Below, in pieces: positions 44,656 through 46,433 of a stretch of DNA of 46,433 bases (positions are counted from its first letter, which is position 1; each line of letters opens with the position of its first letter). The notes beneath the pieces are model-generated. The model made no database searches and was not told the origin of the DNA. It worked only from the letters and a program-made list of their open reading frames with translations. The position numbers and the translations under genes were made by a program. The stretch is from Desulfobacterales bacterium HSG17 (GTDB taxonomy: Bacteria; Desulfobacterota; Desulfobacteria; Desulfobacterales; Desulfococcaceae): the NCBI GenBank assembly GCA_030377945.1, contig JAUCGD010000006.1, forward strand, positions 1-46,433, read 5' to 3'.

Positions 44656-46173
44656 TCACTTACCCTTTTGAATATTGATAACCCCAAGCTTTACCATTGT
44701 CAGAAGATGGTTGTAAGTACGAAGATCGGTCAGAAGTGAGGCGTCAATGATATCTTTTACCTGGTCATGCTGCATAACAAGGGTCAAAACATCTGTAAGC
44801 CCCGGACGGCTTTTAATTCTGGACACTTTTTCCATATGCTGATGATTAACAGTGATGATATTGTTAAAAGATGCTTTTCGCAATTCTTTTAATAAACCAA
44901 CCTCACGGTTTCCGTCTTCAATTAATTCATTCATGTCATCATCAATGGTATGCTTGACAACAATTGCATGTGCCTGAAATTTCGGAGCACCTCCCTTATC
45001 TGCAAAAATCCTGTAAAGGGCTTTTTTGCCGATTACTTTGCCGTGAAATGCGTGGGCCAGGCAGCCTTCATGAAAGAATATCATCTGTTTTAATGGCCGG
45101 TTCCCTATTTCCAGGGAGCCTGACAATTTCCTGGTTTCAACATTTTTCATTACTGTTAAAAGCCAATCTTCTATTGCAAGGCCAGAACCGGATTTTTCTT
45201 CTTTTTTCCTGTCTTTTTGCTCCTGTTTATTTTGGGAAATGCTTAAAACTTTAATGTTTAATAATTCTGTTAATATTGAAGAAGCCCTGGGCCTGCTCAT
45301 TTTTCCGCTGTTTATAATTTCATTGGCAGTTAATTGTTTTTCTGCCATTAAAAGAATTTTTTGAAGCCTTTCCTTGCCGCAGCGGTCTGTTACTTCAGGA
45401 GGAATTTTAACTGAATTTTTAGACAGGGTTACTTCCAGATCAGTCAATATGCTGTACAAGGATTTGCCTTCATCAATAAGCCTGCTTCCCTGGAGAAGGG
45501 CTGCCATATTGGTCATGGTAATCTGTTCAGGCTCATTAATCACCTTTCCAAAAAATTCAAAAAAGCCTTCTTCTTCATCCATTAACCCGTAAAATGCTTC
45601 AGCGCCGTCCAAAAAACCAAACTGGGCTTTCATGAGGTTGCCTTTATTAAACATTATCCTGCCCATTGTTTTTCCCTCTGAAGTTGTAAACTCCAGCTCA
45701 CCGCTTTTATGGTTGGATTCAACAATTTGCATTACATCATTTAAGCTCATCTGGGAGAGGTTGCCGCTAAAATCTGCCTGGGATTTAAATGATTTTGCTT
45801 TTATGGCACGATCCATAACTTTTTCCATGCGTTCAAGCAGAAAATCAATCTTAACAGGCTTGCAAACATAGTCATCTGCTCCAAGGCGCAGTCCTTCCAA
45901 TTGATCCGTAGTATCAGTGCGTCCCGATAAAAAAATAAACGGGATACTTGCCGTTCTTGAATCCTGGCGAAGTTTTTCGCAAAATTCATAACCGTTCATA
46001 TTTGGCATATCTATGTCTGATACAATTATATGAGGCTTAAGCATTGGTATCTTTTCCAATGCCTCCCCGCCGCTATTAAAGTATTCGGTTTCATAATCTG
46101 CCTTTGACAGTTTAAATTTCAGCAGTCTTCCGATTTTGGGATCATCATCAACGATGAGAACCTTGCCCTTCAT
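44656..46173 (-). CDS. Response regulator with DUF4388 (PATAN-like) domains
   Basis: A 505-residue protein. Residues 1-120 are a receiver with Asp53 in IIVSDIDMPNMNG and a CKPVK motif. Residues about 135-230 are one DUF4388 domain (LSQMSLNDVMQIVESNHKSGELEF), and about 335-410 a second, more divergent copy (SGSLEIGNRPLKQMIFFHEGCLAHA). A helical, possibly winged-helix, region lies between. DUF4388 domains are linked to gliding or polarity regulators in delta-like proteobacteria. Convergent with the Hpt gene. Confidence 0.87.
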   Translation of the reverse strand: MKGKVLIVDDDPKIGRLLKFKLSKADYETEYFNSGGEALEKIPMLKPHIIVSDIDMPNMNGYEFCEKLRQDSRTASIPFIFLSGRTDTTDQLEGLRLGADDYVCKPVKIDFLLERMEKVMDRAIKAKSFKSQADFSGNLSQMSLNDVMQIVESNHKSGELEFTTSEGKTMGRIMFNKGNLMKAQFGFLDGAEAFYGLMDEEEGFFEFFGKVINEPEQITMTNMAALLQGSRLIDEGKSLYSILTDLEVTLSKNSVKIPPEVTDRCGKERLQKILLMAEKQLTANEIINSGKMSRPRASSILTELLNIKVLSISQNKQEQKDRKKEEKSGSGLAIEDWLLTVMKNVETRKLSGSLEIGNRPLKQMIFFHEGCLAHAFHGKVIGKKALYRIFADKGGAPKFQAHAIVVKHTIDDDMNELIEDGNREVGLLKELRKASFNNIITVNHQHMEKVSRIKSRPGLTDVLTLVMQHDQVKDIIDASLLTDLRTYNHLLTMVKLGVINIQKGK

Positions 46174-46433
46174 CTCCCCTCCTTCATTACTGATAAATAG
46201 CTGTTTTTTTCAGCAATGGATTTCGGAAATTTATTGAATATCAAAAATAATCCTATCTTATGAAAAAACATAAAGAATAAATGTTATGAAAAAAAATACT
46301 AATTTGCAAACGAAAATTGGAAAAACATTGTTTTAAATATTTTCACCCTTAAAAGTCTTACTCTGATCCTATTCAACTTGACACAATAAAATATTAAAAG
46401 CTAATATTAAAAATATTTTATAAACAATTGCCT

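Overview
This 46.4 kb window is AT-rich bacterial DNA with dense operons. The gene content points to a sulfate-reducing Desulfobacterota member, most likely Desulfobacterales. The pointers are the rapZ/PTS-EIIA/rimI/gap/tpiA/secG order, an hgcAB mercury-methylation pair, a HesB-like gene with an in-frame TGA (selenocysteine), many multi-domain two-component proteins, and short palindromic repeats. A large filamentous genus such as Desulfonema would fit, but the genus is an inference only.

Layout. 1-4.2 kb: housekeeping run (rapZ, cut at the left edge, then a mannose-type EIIA, rimI, gap, tpiA, secG), closed by tRNA-Leu(GAG) and a strong terminator. 4.4-5.6 kb: a lone AAA ATPase. 5.7-13.8 kb: a signalling operon with cheR, a 1281-residue hybrid kinase with four receiver domains, a CheD-HDOD fusion and a REC-PAS-kinase-REC protein. 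13.8-15.2 kb: hgcA-hgcB on the minus strand. 15.5-21.9 kb: citrate synthase, queF, a lipoprotein, a REC/NrtA-like binding domain/CheW fusion, a small protein, and a SelD-associated type FAD oxidoreductase. 21.9-29.3 kb: mainly minus-strand genes (unknown protein, SppA, 6-phosphofructokinase, KdsD, DUF4468-like lipoprotein, nitroreductase, enoyl-CoA isomerase/hydratase) plus a DUF4197 protein on the plus strand.

29.3-34.4 kb is an accessory patch. It holds palindromic repeats, two decayed copies of an Rpn/PD-(D/E)XK-type gene, a truncated dockerin-like peptide, an HTH-PIN toxin-antitoxin pair and a DUF4276-AAA ATPase pair that may be defensive. 34.4-46.2 kb returns to signalling and housekeeping: the HesB-like selenoprotein, a membrane protein, a STAS / SpoIIE-phosphatase-RsbW-like module with an overlapping chemoreceptor, a second chemoreceptor with a duplicated Cache domain, a tandem ACT protein, a MetF-like protein, an Hpt protein and a REC-DUF4388 regulator.

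Together the signalling genes suggest an elaborate chemosensory and phosphorelay network with unusual fusions that join CheD, CheW and receiver domains to output or ligand-binding domains. No CheA lies in the window, so the partners must be elsewhere. A recurring sequence habit is the in-frame tandem duplication of 12, 15 or 18 bp, in protein linkers and across or just after stop codons.
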